Shown: positions 1 to 13,605 of the stretch, piece by piece
Position numbering within the stretch: the first letter of the stretch is position 1
Layout of the letters: each line of letters begins with the position of its first letter
Assembly: GCA_029204225.1 (NCBI GenBank)
Contig: CM055101.1
Span: 45,566,180-45,630,179 of the forward strand
Length of the DNA stretch: 64,000 nt
From: Diphasiastrum complanatum
Lineage: Eukaryota > Streptophyta > Lycopodiopsida > Lycopodiales > Lycopodiaceae
Direction: 5' to 3'
Notes under the pieces: model-generated
Seen by the model: only the letters and a program-made list of their open reading frames with translations
What the model was told of the DNA's origin: nothing
Database searches by the model: none
Position numbers and translations under genes: made by a program

Positions 1-1322
<1,322 letters not shown>

Positions 1323-1915
1323 CGGCCTGCTGTCTCACAACAGAAGTAATTATTAAGCAATTATTACAATTGCACACCTGCAAATATGTTACAAACAGTC
1401 ATAGTCTCTTCATATCTCTAGTGGACCCAGTTTAGAATGTTAAACAATGAGCATTTTTTTGAGTGCATTTGTACCTAGAAAATGTATTGTCCTTGGCAGT
1501 CCATGTTGTACCACCAAAACATGCTTTTAGCCAAAATGCTTTGGAATGAAACTAAATCACTCTTAGGTCATCTCTCATACACCTGAGAAATATCTAAATC
1601 AACTCCAAAAGCTTTAATCCTTCTTCCTCTTTAATGCTTGAATGCTACTCCTCGAGATTGACTCCAAAACTCGCCTTGAATCCAGTATGAGAAAGCAAGC
1701 AAAACTTGTTAATTTGATCTTGTAGATAAGAAATGACTTGAACATGGTTTTAGAAGCCTAAACACCTTTGAATCAGATCTCACAAGAACTCAATTTGATC
1801 AGTAATGGAAACATAAATCATAGATAATCACAAAGAATCAATCAAAGCCTTGAATTGATCAAAATTTATGATGCTAGTGAATCAAATTGCAAGAATTTAG
1901 CTCATTTCATGACAA

Positions 1916-1928
1916 GGATCTGATACCA
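1916..1928 (-). other. PBS-like site, minus strand
   Basis: The reverse complement reads TGGTATCAGATCC, which resembles the plant initiator tRNA-Met primer site (TGGTATCAGAGC). Directly next to it the plus strand begins TGTTGAAAATGC, as expected if a minus-oriented LTR ended in CA here. No partner LTR was found, so this is a remnant at best. Confidence 0.35.
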
Positions 1929-2149
1929 TGTTGAAAATGCAGCAAAAAGACTCTAATAAACCTTGGAAATTATGGAGGAAGCACCTTGAATGGATCCAAT
2001 TGAGATCCTATAGTAAAAACACCAACCAATTTAGTGTTAGGCTAGCTTCGCCTTGGCTTGAACTCCACTTGAAGGCTCAAATTTATGCAATATCCTTCAC
2101 ACGTGTGAAAGTATGGACTACCACATTTTAGGGCTCCACATAATTGTAG

Positions 2150-2375
2150 CACCCTGGCGAGTTAGGGTGCGCCAGCCAGGGGCTGGCCAAAAAGGCGCAG
2201 GCGCGTCGTGGCGCCAGGGCGGGTGCGCCAGGGGGCAAGCAGCGCCCAGGTGGCGCCGGGCAGGGGCACATGCGCCAGGTGGGTGGTGCCAGGCAGGGGG
2301 GCCAGCGCCATGTGGGTGGCGCCGGGCAGGCCTAGGTGGCACCGGGAACGAGCAGGTGGCACTAGGCAGCTTCAC
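2150..2375. repeat. GC-rich minisatellite-like patch
   Basis: Irregular repeats of a GGTGGCGCCGGGCAGG-like unit give a GC-rich island inside AT-rich DNA. Open frames appear on both strands only because the repeat lacks stop codons. No protein family is recognisable. Confidence 0.6.
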
Positions 2376-4139
2376 ACCCACCTGCACACATGTGAGTAAT
2401 TAGGAGGGTTCAGTTATATATAGTTACTCGTTTATCTCAAAGATTTGCTCAAGCAATTTAAAAAAATAAAAAAAAACCTTCCTGCCTGGCCCACCCTGAC
2501 GCGTGCACAGGGTGCTAAAAATAAGAGGAGCCGAGGATATAGCAGAGCACACACCATGTCAAAATCAGTCACAACTTCGAAATCTTGATTTTACTCAGCT
2601 TCATTGGCATCTCTAACAAAGGTTCCCTATAGCTTCTCGAGAGTTACAGTCTCATTGATCACTGAAAGCGAGTAGCAAAGGGGAGTGCTAAGAAGCACTA
2701 AGAACTTACAGATGTAACAACGACCCAACACAACAAAGAAGATGAAGTAAAGACAAGTATATCTACTTTAACTCACCTCGATTATAGGTGTACTCAACAT
2801 TGGGTCTACTTGCCTTGCAAGACTTAAAAGACTCAAGTGGTGTGATAGTTGTATATTGTTTCTTTGTTTATTGTACACTCTTACATTCACCTTGCATTGC
2901 AACAATATGACCTTATAGTGAGTAAGCCACATTAAGCATAAGCTTTAGCGGTAAAAAAATGTTTTCTTGTAAGGTCTACAAATTTTTCACATCCTTGGGT
3001 GCCCTCAAGAAGTCATTTATTGCATTGAAGCTTTTTTTTTTTTTTTTTAGTACTATAGCACACTTATTCCTAACATCATTGAACTATTTAACTAACGAGT
3101 ATATTTTACATTACATTCACCTCCATGGCAACTAACTTCAAATATGGTAACGATCTTCTAATGCTCATTTCATTCTATCTCACAATCCCCAAATATAGAC
3201 TTTTTGAGCACGAGACATAGTTGGACAAGTATGTAAATCTATCGACTTGTTGAGATGAGACAAGACGAGACAACGTCATCTAGATAGAGTACTCACAATT
3301 ACTGTTTTAGTTCTCGGCTTTGGTCAAATAAGTCAAAAACACACACTAGCTAGCCAAAATGGCAACTTTTTGACAGTTCTTTGTCGTACTTCTTAAATTT
3401 ATTTCACATGTTCTAACTTTTTCAAATGAGTCCAAATCTAATCGATCCATGAACTAAAAGCATTCTAAATAGTACAGCATCATCGTTGAAGAGAGCTTCA
3501 GGAGAACTGTCTTTTAAGAGTTTGGAATTTACGGCAGGTTGAAGACGGAAGGAGAAGCACTGGTGCAGAGAGTTTAGCACACAGAAGCTTGGTGAGCTTG
3601 AGACTGTGTGAGGATTCAGAGACAAGAGTTGTCAGCTGAATCAAAACCTCAACAAACAAAATTTTGAAATTTCGAAGGAAGGCTATTTGGTGTTTGCAGT
3701 CAGTGTGCATTCAATAGGACACCGTTTGACAAACGGATTGAAGAGTTCAAGCAGTAGGGCGACCTCAGAGAAAGAGGACAGGCCTGTCAGAACACTGTGA
3801 ATAGGAAGCCAAGAATGGATTTGTGTGAAAAACCCTGGTCTGGGGCTTGGGAGCACAAAATCAGAGATTTCTCTCGATTCTGAACCTTTTTGGAAGCTGT
3901 GAAAATCCAGAGGAGGGCGCCCTAGCAGTGCAAATCAGACCAGAGAAGACCGTGGCTGGCCGTGAAAGCATGAGAGTGCAGGATCAATTCTCTATTGGCA
4001 GCCATAACTATAACCCGTGAAGAAAAGGGAGAAGTAGAGAGCGGACAGGTCGCACGCGAGGAACCACGAGGAGCATCTAGCGTTTGTAAGTGTCCAACAG
4101 CTTCAGAAGTGTAGTTCGACGTGAATTTCCAACTATGCA

Positions 4140-5187
4140 ATGTGGAAATTCAAAATGAAAAACATACTGATGGAGAAAGACGTGTGGGAAGTCATCACAG
4201 GTGATGAGAGAAGGCAACCAAATGAAGCAGATATCAAAGTGTTCGACAAAAAGATGAGGAAAGCTTTGACCTTCATTAACTTGTCAGTGAAGGATCACAT
4301 CATTACCCACATTTGTGATGTTGTTACTCCCAGACAGGCATGGGATGTGCTAAAGGAGCAGTTTGAGATGTAAAATCCGTCAAGAATCATGTTTTTGAAG
4401 TAAAAACTGAATAGTGCTCACATGGAACAAGGAGAGCATATTCAGACGTACATGACCAGAATCAAGACAATGAGGAATGGACTGCATTCTATTGGTGAGC
4501 ACATACGTGATGTGCAGCATTGCAGAGCCCTATCATATGTTTGTGAGAGGAATAGCATCAAGAGAAAGGTTGCCAACCTTTGACGAGCTCATAAGAATCT
4601 TGATGCAGGAAGAGCAACGGTGAGAAATGGTGAAAGCTAGACGTCAAAATACTGACAATCAAGCACTTGCGACATGCCAAAAACAAGGCAAGGACAAGGG
4701 CAAGAAGAAGTCTAAACAACAATTTGCCAAGACTCAGGAGGATGAGGGATCTTCCAGTAAGACCAAGAAGAAAGACAAGTGCTTCCATTGTGGTAAAAAG
4801 GGCCATTGGACGAGTGAATGTCGCAAATTCCTGGCGGAACAAGGCAAGGGGAAACCAAAGCAAGCAGGTAACCTTGTCGATGAGGGTGAGATTGAAGACT
4901 CTAGCATCTTCATAGCTGCATTGTCATATAATCAAAATGATCAAGCGTGGTATATTGACTCGGGAGCCACAAGACACATGACAGGTAACAAGAATTGGTT
5001 CAGTAACTTGAAAGTGTTGGATAATGGAACATCTGTTTCACAAGCAAATGGTGATGTGTGCAAGATCAAGGAGATAGGCAGCGTTTCAATCCAACTACCT
5101 GATGGCAATAGCAGAATGATCAGGGAGGTACTTTACATACCTGGTTTGAAGAAAAATCTACTTTCTGTTGGAGTCATTACTGATTAA
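4140..5187 (+). pseudogene. copia gag and protease region (broken)
   Basis: Gag starts with the family-typical motif WKFKMKNILMEKDVWEVI around 4143-4200. A stop near 4371 interrupts it. The second frame (from 4627) is Lys-rich, then carries the CCHC zinc knuckle CFHCGKKGHWTSEC at about 4781-4822. The retroviral-type aspartic protease motif WYIDSGATRHM follows at about 4949. The frame ends at the TAA at 5185. The knuckle would bind RNA in the particle and the protease would process the polyprotein, but the interrupted frame argues against expression. Confidence 0.88.
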
Positions 5188-6453
5188 AAGTTGAAAGTAG
5201 AATTTGCCCATGATCGTTGCTTTGTGAAGGATGTGAACCAAAAGCTCAAAGTTATTGCAAATGGAGTAAAGGAGCCCAATACAAGATTGTACAGGTTGAA
5301 TGCTACAATCAAGGGGCAACATGGACTCGTATCGTCCATTCCATCGCAAACTGAGTTGTGGCATAAGAGGCTTGGTCACTTGAACTTGGGAAGCCTCAGT
5401 TTGATGAGAAAATTGGAGATGGTAACAGGATTGCCTACTAGAGAAGACCACTTGAAATCGATGTGCGAATCATGTGTATATGGGAAGCAGCATCGAGAGA
5501 AGTTCAATAAAGGTGGTGTTGCAAGGGCAAAGAAGATCCTGGACTTGATCTACACAAATTTATGCGGGCCTATGAGGACCATGTCCTTAGGTAAAGCCTT
5601 CTATTTCATGACCTTTATTGATGATATGTCACGTAAGACGTGGATCTACTTCTTGAAGAAGAAATTGGATGCATTTGACAATGTCAAGAGCTTCAAAGCA
5701 TTGGTCGAAAATCAGACAGGTAGGAAGATCAAAGTCCTAAGATCAGATAGTGGAGGTGAGTACAAGTCTAATGACTTCAATGATCTATATGATCAATGTG
5801 GGGTTAAAAGACAATTTACGTAAGCTCATACTCCTCTCTCAATGGTGTAGTTGAGCGCAAGAATCGTACGATTGTGGAAAGTGCCAGATCTATGCTAGCT
5901 GAGATGAAACTACCAAAAGATTTTTGGTCAAAAGCATGCAGTGCGGTGGTCTATCTTCAAAATAGAAGTTCTACCATTGCCATACCAAAGATAACACATG
6001 AAGAAGCATTTACGAAGAAGAAGCCAAAGGTGAACCACTTACGAATATTTGGATGTAAAGCCTTTGTACACATTCCTAAGGAAGAGAGACGTAGACTTAA
6101 TGGAAAAGCTATCAAATCTATATTCCTAGGATATGATCATCTTGTGAAGGGCTATAGATGTTCCAGTGGAAAACAAAATCCATGTAAGCCGTGATGTTAT
6201 CTTTGATGAATCCAAGATGTATGAAGATGTGGATGCTGAGAACATAGATACATCCAGTGGGGAAAATGGTATAGTGAGGATACCTCTTGATGATGATCCA
6301 TTCATTGACCTTCCGAGTGATGAATATGAGGATACATCTCAAGATACTACTACTCAACCTCAAGAGACAGGTTGGAGAGGTAGAGACAAACCTTTTGGTG
6401 CAAGAAGGATTGAAGTTGCAGGTGACAAACGCAAGGAGAAGGAGGTACAGTGA
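5188..6453 (+). pseudogene. copia integrase region (broken)
   Basis: A GAG-pre-integrase segment (ELWHKRLGHLNLGSL, about 5350) with its His/Cys pairs leads into the DDE integrase core. Visible catalytic landmarks are FIDDMSRK near 5612, RSDSGGEYKS near 5745 and GVVERKNRT near 5845. A stop at about 5821 splits the core. The region after 6050 (RIFGCKAFVHIP) is the usual C-terminal part, followed by an acidic linker toward RT. Confidence 0.85.
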
Positions 6454-6499
6454 GATACATTTTCACTAGGAAGTTGATCACCTGACAGGAAGCTCCCTA

Positions 6500-8130
6500 A
6501 GTGGTTTGAGAGATTGTTGGAGAGCCGCGACATGGATGACTTTCCAGGATCATCTAGCCAGGGAGAGCTACGAAGATCAACAAGAGAAAAGACACAATCT
6601 AAAAGGTATGAAGCAAATTATGCTCTCTTATCTAGCATTATTCAAAGCAAAGAACCTTCAGCTTATGGTGAAGCGAAGGATGATGGCATTTGGGTCAAGG
6701 CCATGGGAGAGGAGATGGAGTCAATTGCTAAGCATAGCACATGGGACTTAGTAGAACCACCAGTTGGCAAGAAACCCATTGGTTGAAAATGGGTATACAG
6801 GACTAAGTACCATGTAGATGGAAGTATATCAAAGCACAAGGCAAGATTGGTGATCAAAGGGTATGCACAAAGTAAAGGCATTGATTATGAGGAGACTTTG
6901 CGCCAATATGTAAGTGGAATACTCTACGCCTACTTGTTGCTTTAGCTTCACATTTTGGTTGGCCTTTGCATCAGATGGATGTGAAATCTGCTTTTCTAAA
7001 TGGTGACTTAGAAGAAGAAGTGTTCATGGATCAACCTGAAGGCTTTGTAGCGAAGGGACAGGAAAATAAAGTATGTCGCTTCAATAAAGCGCTTTACAGT
7101 TTTAAACAGGCACCACATGCGTGGTATAGCAGGATTGATGCCTACTTTCGTTCAAAGGGGATGGTGAGAACACATTCTGATCCAAATATATATGTCTTAT
7201 GCTTTGATGGTATGGTTGATTTGATTGCTCTTTATTTTGATGACTTGATTATTACGGGAAATAATCAAGAGATAATAGACATGATCAAGAAAGACCTCAT
7301 GGAACAATTCGAGATGACAGATCTCAACCTGATGCATTATTGCCTTGGAGTAGAGGTGTGGCAAAAAGGACACAAAGTGGGTTTAACATAGGTAAAGTAT
7401 GTCAAAGAGTTGTTGCACAGGTTTAGGTTGCAGGATTGCAAACCAGTGAATACTCCTATTGAACCAGGTAAAAAGCTTTCTAAGCTTGATGAGTCATAGT
7501 CATTTGATGCTACGCTGTATAGGCAGTTAGTAGGGAGCTTGATTTACCTTACCACGACTAGACCAGATATATGCTATGCTATTGGTATTGTAAGTCAGTT
7601 TATGGCAGCACCTACAGAAACACATTGGAAGGCAGCTAAGCGCATATTGCATTATGTAAAAGGCACTTCAGATTATGGCTTGATTTACAGGAAGCATGAG
7701 GGTTTACCTGAGTTGTGTGGCTATGTGGATGCGGATTGGGGAGGTGACTATGATGATCATAGATCCACCACAGGGTATGTATTCCAACTTTGTGGTAGTT
7801 GCTTTTCCTGGTCTAGTAAGAAGCAAAGTGCAATTGCTCTTTCCACAACAGAAGCAGAGTATAAGGCAATGTGTAGTGCAGCACAAGAAGCTATATGGTT
7901 GAGACAAATCTTGGAAGAAGTTGGCATGAAGCAGAAATCCCACGACGTTACATAGCGACAGTCAGAGTGGCATTCAAAGAATCCAGTGTTCCATGCGAGA
8001 ACCAAACACATTGAGATTCAGTATCACTTTATACGTGAGAGGCTGCTGAGTCGTGAAATTCATGTTGTTCATTGTAGTACAAGAGAACAACTAACTGATA
8101 TTTTCACTAAGCCAAAAGTTTGATAAGTTT
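6500..8130 (+). pseudogene. copia reverse transcriptase and RNase H (broken)
   Basis: RT begins with the linker typical of copia RT (WVKAMGEEMESI near 6690). It continues with QMDVKSAFLNGDLEEEVF near 6970 and the catalytic YFDDLIITGN near 7230. RNase H from about 7539 has VDADWGGDYDDHRSTTGY near 7723 and SWSSKKQSAIALSTTEAEY near 7810. Several in-frame stops (for example near 6784 and 7390) break it. The usual C-terminal end (IFTKP-like) lies near 8100. Confidence 0.88.
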
Positions 8131-8204
8131 AGATCAAAGCTTTCTGTACTTAAAGTTTGTTGACTTTAAAGCTATGTATATGACTGTATAAAAAGTAGAC
8201 TCTA

Positions 8205-8430
8205 TTTTAAGGGAGAGAGTTAGAATTAAAGTAGAATCATTGTGCTACTGTACTGTGGGTCCTATCAGTTGATAAGGATCAGTTGGCCTCGCCACGAGGC
8301 AAGTCGACGGGACACGCCTCCCGCCAACGGCAACCTGGGTCATGCATGGGTTGCTTGAGTGAACAACTATATGTACAATGTAATTTCATTTTATACAATT
8401 GCTATGTGAACTTGTTGTGGAAAGTGTTTT
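8205..8430 (+). repeat. Candidate 3' LTR of the copia element
   Basis: A polypurine tract (AAGGGAGAGAG) is followed by TTAGAATTAAAG and about 200 bp of non-coding sequence with a TATA-like stretch near 8390. The position right after the RNase H end fits a 3' LTR. The outer boundary is not defined because the opposite LTR is absent. Confidence 0.45.
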
Positions 8431-8434
8431 CTGT

Positions 8435-9430
8435 CTATGTTACTGTGTAGCATGATTTGTGTTCCTGTTTGAAGCAAATTCCAAGTCTAATTACCTCTAT
8501 TCCTAAGATGTTGTGCAAATGACCAAGATCATGTACATAAAATTCCTTCTTGAGTGCTATCTTGACGTCATCTACATCTTGCTTATTGCCTCCACTCAAA
8601 ATGATATCATCCACATAGATTAGAAGAGTAGTAGCATAATTTCCAGCAAATCTATAATAAAGTGAATGATCATGTTCACTCATAATGAAATTTTGGGAAA
8701 GTAGTAAGGTGTTAAGCTTAGCATACCAACTCCTTGGTGCTTGCTTAAGCCCATACAAACTTTTTTGGAAAAAACACACATAATTAGGCTTGCCATGAGA
8801 AATGTAGCACTCAAGTTGCTCTATGTAAACCTTCTCTTCATGGAATCCATTCCAGAGTGCATTAGTGATATCTAATTGCCATAGATCCCAACCTTAAAGA
8901 GTTGCAAGAGAGATAATGACACACATGGTTACCATCTTTGCCACGGGTGCAAAGGTCTCATCATAATCAATACCGTACTCTCGAGCATTTCCTTTTGCCA
9001 ATAACCTTGCCTTGTCAGAAAATCACAGATGTTGTTGAGGCCTATTCACATTAACATACTCTGGCCTATGTGAACTATTGGCTTCAACATCCACAACAGT
9101 GGTTGCATTTATTTTTCTACAAGAAGTGATCCGATCACTTGATGGGCATGGTTTACTATACATTGGTCCCTCCAATTGCACCGGAGACCAATTTACCTGT
9201 TATTGACAAGCTATGTGTGGCATTGGTTCTAGACGTGGCTCTGACAATAAGAGCTTCCAAACTAGGGCCAGTTCCAATGTGCTTATGTTGCACAAAAGCA
9301 TACTGCTTGGTGCTTTGAAATAACACATTTGCCATATTAGTAATTGCATCATAAAGGCTAATTTGTGATTTAATACCCTCATCTACCAACCAACTAGCAT
9401 TCTTTGACTCTGGCAAATTGGTTAGAGGTG
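8435..9430 (-). pseudogene. Ty1-copia RT fragment, reversed
   Basis: On the minus strand a copia reverse transcriptase core is visible: SLYGLKQAPRSWYAKL near 8740 and the catalytic IYVDDIILSGG near 8600, then HDLGHLHNILGIEV. Upstream in the same orientation (8780-9150) lie the QLDITNAL-type segment and the linker from integrase to RT, broken by stops. Right and left ends are truncated and no LTR is seen. It is probably a fragment of a different copia family from the plus-strand copy beside it. Confidence 0.85.
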
Positions 9431-9584
9431 TACTAGAGATGTCATGATGTTGCTGGCTTGATGTTAAAAAATGTGATCAAATAATACATCAACTTATAAA
9501 AGATCAATTCATTTGATTACAAGTGTACAATGGGTGGTTTTGACATAGGACCCCCAAACCTCAAGATAGATGGCTTTTACAATT

Positions 9585-9655
9585 TTAATGGGTCCAAGCA
9601 ATGGATCTTGAGTATCAAGCTCTTATGAAGAACAACACTTTTTAAGGACGTGGAG
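9585..9655 (+). pseudogene. copia RT N-terminal scrap
   Basis: A single frame reads WVQAMDLEYQALMKNNTF at about 9589-9642, matching the start of copia RT (W-x-x-AM-x-x-EY-x-AL-x-KN-x-TW). It ends at a stop after 18 residues. It may be the other side of a rearranged copia copy. Confidence 0.5.
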
Positions 9656-9659
9656 GCTA

Positions 9660-10290
9660 CAAAGAAGCAAGTAACATTTTAAGGAGGATCTGCAACAAGA
9701 AATTGAGTATTGTGAAGGAGACATATGTACATGACACACTTTTGGTGATACGTACAACCAAACTAGGATGTAAGGTCAAATGTATGGGACGACTAGGAGC
9801 TCCAATGGGCAAGTGCCAAAAGCATATAAAAAATAGTTCAAAGGGCACTCCATCCCCTTGCTTATTGGGAGTGTGTGAATGGAGTGGTATTGTAATGATA
9901 GTGTGGACCACACATGGAAACCATGCTCATCAATTTTTGTGGACAACCAAAACTCCCTTCCATATGACCAGTACAAAAGGGAAAAAACTTGTTATGTGAG
10001 GAGAAGGCAATGTTAGAAAGAGTTGGATTTATTCTAGCTATTGCTAAAAAAATCCTTGTTCTAGAACGTTGTCGAAGAAGGACCCACATTTGAATAGGGA
10101 TTTCCAATGAGGCTTCAAAGAAAATAGATCTGGAAGTTAAAATGTTATCAATGGAAGTGTTGAGATATTTTGAGCATGAGGTGTTCTCATTAAAAACAGA
10201 AAATTCAGCTAAACGAGGCTTATCATTTAAATATCGCAGAGAATCCTTCTTGTTCATGTCAAGATTTTAACGTCAAATTCAAACTCTTGA
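9660..10290. other. No gene recognised
   Basis: Two overlapping frames of roughly 100-130 codons occur on opposite strands (9703-9999 + and 9862-10257 -). Neither shows a motif that I recognise, and both lie between TE fragments. Confidence 0.4.
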
Positions 10291-10299
10291 ATGAGTTCC

Positions 10300-11033
10300 G
10301 ACTAGCGGGCCTTACGACCCCTAAGGTCCGAGGCATCACAGATATACTTAAGAGATTCATGATCTGTCATAACCACGAACTTTGATCCGTACAAATAGTG
10401 TCTCCAGATCTTTAATGCATGGATGACAACAAAAAGTTACTTCCCATAAGTAGAATACCTACTTTGAGCTGGGTCTAACTTCTTGCTCTCGAAAGCCACA
10501 GGTCTACCATCCTGGTAAAGGACTGCACCTACCGCATAGTCACTAGCATCTATTTCCACTAGGAAAGATCTGCTAGGGTACACTATGTGTAAAATAGGGG
10601 CTGTAGATACCAACATCTTTAAAGCTTCAAAGCTTTGATTAAGTTCATCAGTCCAAACAACAGGAGGACTGATCTTCGAACGCCTTCCGGCCTTTTTCTT
10701 ATTACCCTTTTTCGTTTTCCGTTTGGCTTTCTTCGCTCCCTTAAGAAGATTCGTTAAAGGCAATGCAACTAAGGCATAGTCTTTAATGAATTTATGGAAA
10801 AACCCTGTGAAGCCCAAAAAGGATTTTACTTCCCTAATGGTTTTCAGGATAGGCCGATCATGAACTTTCTGGACCTTATCGTAGTCGATCTCAAGACCTC
10901 GATCGAAAAATATATGTCCCAAATACTTGAGTCGAGTTCAAAAAAACTCACATTTAGACTCCTTAGCATAAAGCTTTGTCTGCCTTAGATTATCTAAGAC
11001 TGTACGCAAATGCGCTTCATGTTCTTCAAGAAA
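10300..11033 (-). pseudogene. Ty3-gypsy RT/RNase H fragment, reversed
   Basis: The minus strand encodes the end of gypsy RT (LRTVLDNLRQTKLYAKESKCE, about 10960-11025), then the connection motif VKSFLGFTGFFHKFIKDY near 10800 and RNase H with [18 protein letters not shown] near 10535 and [18 protein letters not shown]. The RNase H region continues to about 10330 in a shifted frame. A lysine-rich insertion (KKAKRKTKKGNKKKAGRR) sits between connection and RNase H. The fragment stops exactly where the AGTACCAAA repeat begins. Confidence 0.85.
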
Positions 11034-11290
11034 GTACCAAAACCGAGAAAAGTACCAAGTTAAGTACCAAAATTACTAAAGTACCAAAAGCAGCTAATTA
11101 CTACCACAATACCAAAAGTACCAAACTAAGTACCAAAAGCAGCAAAGTAGTACTTAAGTACCAAAGCAGCTAAAGTACCAAAAGCAAATAAAGTACCAAG
11201 TTAAGTAAGTACCAAAATCACCCAAGTACCAAATATAGCCAAAGTACAAGATTAAGTACCAAAAGCAGCTAATAACTACCAGAACTACCA
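11034..11290. repeat. Short-period tandem repeat (AGTACCAAA type)
   Basis: AAGTACCAAA and AAAAGCAGC(T)AA words recur irregularly about every 10-20 bp. A weaker echo of the same words is present at the very start of the window (about 10-40). It begins at the truncation point of the gypsy fragment. Confidence 0.8.
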
Positions 11291-11740
11291 AATTAATGAC
11301 GAATTCGGCTGATGGAGTTAGTGTTGAGATGTCAATGAATTCGGTTGATGGGCATATACATGAGAAGTCAAAGTTGATGGAATGAAGTAAGTTGGGTACT
11401 TCGAACACTTGGATGTCGGATACCTTGATGAAGTAAGTTGACTATATACATTTGAGAAGTCGAAGTCGACAACTTCGATGTTAATGAAGTCAGTTGAATA
11501 TATATATGGGAGAAGTCGAAGTTGAAGTCGAAGTAGTCGATGGCTTCGATGTTGGGTAAGCCGATGTTGTATAGATCAGATGAGTATACACAGGATGAAG
11601 TCGATGACTTCGATGTCGGACACTTCAAAGGTTAACATTTGATTATATACATGGAGAAGTTGAAGTCGATGAAGTCGGACTTCGGACACTTCAATGACTT
11701 CGAAGTCGATGGAGTCGACTTCGGCTGAATCTGTCAAGAT
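11291..11740. repeat. Tandem repeat (GAAGTCGATGACTTCGA type)
   Basis: Words such as GAAGTCGA, ACTTCGATGTCGGA and ATATACAT recur in a drifting higher-order pattern of about 55-75 bp. The GAAGTCGA/TCGACTTC words are near-palindromic, so the array can fold on itself. No coding function is likely. Confidence 0.7.
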
Positions 11741-12935
11741 GCTCATTACTCCATGGATTTGGTCCTGAGCATTAAAATCCAACAGGGTCAACAATACACA
11801 TCGACATGTTCATTCATTGGGCTAATAATAAATGACCGAGTCTTGACTAGAGAGACATTACTACAAAAGAAATCTAAAATCCAAATATTTTTCATGGAAT
11901 TGTATGTTAATAGAGTTGAAACTATATGGAGGCCCTCAAGAAATTGTTGTTATTCTATTCAAATATATTATGATTACATGTGGTTATTTACGATTACATA
12001 AGATTACATATGTTCATTTGTTCTATTCTTTCTTTCCTCTTGCATAAATTTTGTCAGCCAACGCAATATATAGATTGGTACATTTGGTTGAATAGGGCGT
12101 AGGCCGCATTTGGGCACAAGCCAACATATCACACCACCAAGAATTGAGACTATCCATTTAAACACTGAATCCATTTGAACAACAATGGATTGATTGTTCT
12201 TGTAATAGTTCTATTGAAACTTATAAGCATACTCATTTTACCTTTTTATTGTTTGTTTGTTTCAATGAGATATATACGATAATTTTTCAAAATCTAGTAT
12301 AATGGAAAATCTAGATTTTGTATTTGTGATTTAAGACTTTGTCATGATTATTTTGTGAATATAATACGCAATTTTTTTTTTCTCATTTTTGAAAGTAGAC
12401 AGCCAAAGAAAGGGTTGTAAAAAGCACCTCCAAAAGAGCTGAAACTTTCTAGCACCTTTCAATAATTTTCAATACTTTCCTGGTCATATAATACTTTTTA
12501 ATGTAGACAAACCAAAAAATATTGTTAAAATCATGGTATTTATACACTCATATATGATATTTTCAATTTTAGTGATTTTTATCAGCACTTAAAAGGGTAA
12601 CTTTGAATGCACGTATCTATCTCTATAGATCTCCAAATTCATTTTCTGTTTTAATAGACATGTTTCTATAATCATGTACGATTTTTAAGAGTAGACAGGC
12701 TATAAATTGAATGTAAAATTCACAACAATGTAGTCCTATATATGAAAATATCGAAGTTTCATCAGTATCCCCACATGTTTGACATATCATATCTTACATA
12801 TAAGCTGAAATTTGTAATCGATAAATGTATATATGAAGAACAAACATGTGAAAGGATTGGATGTGATTGATCATAGCTTATGAGATATGATTTTTTGAAT
12901 AAGTGCTTGAAATGCACACTTTTGTGTGCAATTTG
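11741..12935. other. AT-rich intergenic stretch, nothing recognised
   Basis: No domain-bearing frame, LTR or terminal repeat could be identified. Base composition is AT-rich with short homopolymers. Confidence 0.4.
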
Positions 12936-12944
12936 TGATGACTC

Positions 12945-13390
12945 TGGTGTTAATAACTTGTGTGCTGAAGGAAGAGTGGAGGATGCCAATCACCTTCTTG
13001 GAAAGGTATTAAAGCGAGGCTCTTCTCCTAGCCCCAGTCACTTGTAAGAACATTATTGGTGTCCTTTGCAAGGAGAACAAAGTACATGATGTATGCAAGC
13101 TGTTACATGCAATGAAGAAAAAGGGTTGTCCAGTTGATGTTGTTACGTATATAACTCTAATCAACGCATTGTGCAAGGAGGAAATAGTGGATGAGGCCAA
13201 CAAGTTCTTGGAGGAGATGCATGAGGCAGATTGTAAACTTGACTCTTATTACTTACAACACTCTTTTTGGATGGTCTTCTTCACGTTGGCTATATTCAAG
13301 AGACATACAAGCTCATCAACAAGATGAGGGAAGAGGGTTGTATTTCTGATGAGATAATATATGTTTTCTTCATAGACTCACTCTACGTTT
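12945..13390 (+). pseudogene. PPR-repeat protein remnant
   Basis: Three frames together show 35-residue pentatricopeptide repeats. VDVVTYITLINALCKEE is followed by VDEANKFLEEMHEADCK near 13130-13230. Before it lies LCAEGRVEDANHLLGKV (about 12957), and after it GYIQETYKLINKMREEGC (about 13285). The typical spacing (VTY.TLI..LCK...VDEA...L.EM) is clear. Frameshifts near 13045 and 13260 and missing flanks show it is a decayed fragment. PPR proteins bind organellar RNA; this copy should not. Confidence 0.8.
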
Positions 13391-13540
13391 CTCCTATTAA
13401 AATTTCAAATAACATAAATATTTGCCTCATGCATACAGAAAATAAGTTCTATCTACTAAATTCATTACCAGTCAATTGTGTGAAATCTTGATGACAACTG
13501 CTTCCTTCACCCTCCTTTTAGCCAGTGAACAAGCAAGCGC

Positions 13541-13542
<2 letters not shown>
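13391..13542. other. Spacer between PPR remnant and microsatellite
   Basis: No feature is recognised; the sequence may be the decayed end of the PPR gene. Confidence 0.3.

Positions 13543-13602
<60 letters not shown>
13543..13602. repeat. (AG)n microsatellite, about 30 units
   Basis: A perfect AG run of about 60 bp, one of several AG/CT tracts in this window. Confidence 0.98.

Positions 13603-13605
<3 letters not shown>

Larger units (their letters stand above)
4110..8430 (+). mobile_element. Ty1-copia retrotransposon, degenerate
   Basis: The Ty1-copia order gag, protease, integrase, reverse transcriptase, RNase H can be followed on the plus strand over about 4 kb. Stops and frameshifts break it into at least six frames, so it is not autonomous. 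A purine tract near 8205-8217 is followed by a candidate 3' LTR. No matching 5' LTR was found upstream of gag, so the left end is lost or too diverged. It is separate from the minus-strand copia pieces elsewhere in the window. Confidence 0.9.

Noticed and set aside
2113-2403. Overlapping Gly/Ala/Pro-rich frames on both strands
   Set aside because: Produced by the GC-rich minisatellite; no start context, domain or conserved codon pattern.
9862-10257. 131-codon minus-strand frame
   Set aside because: No recognisable motif, lies between TE scraps and overlaps an equally long plus-strand frame.
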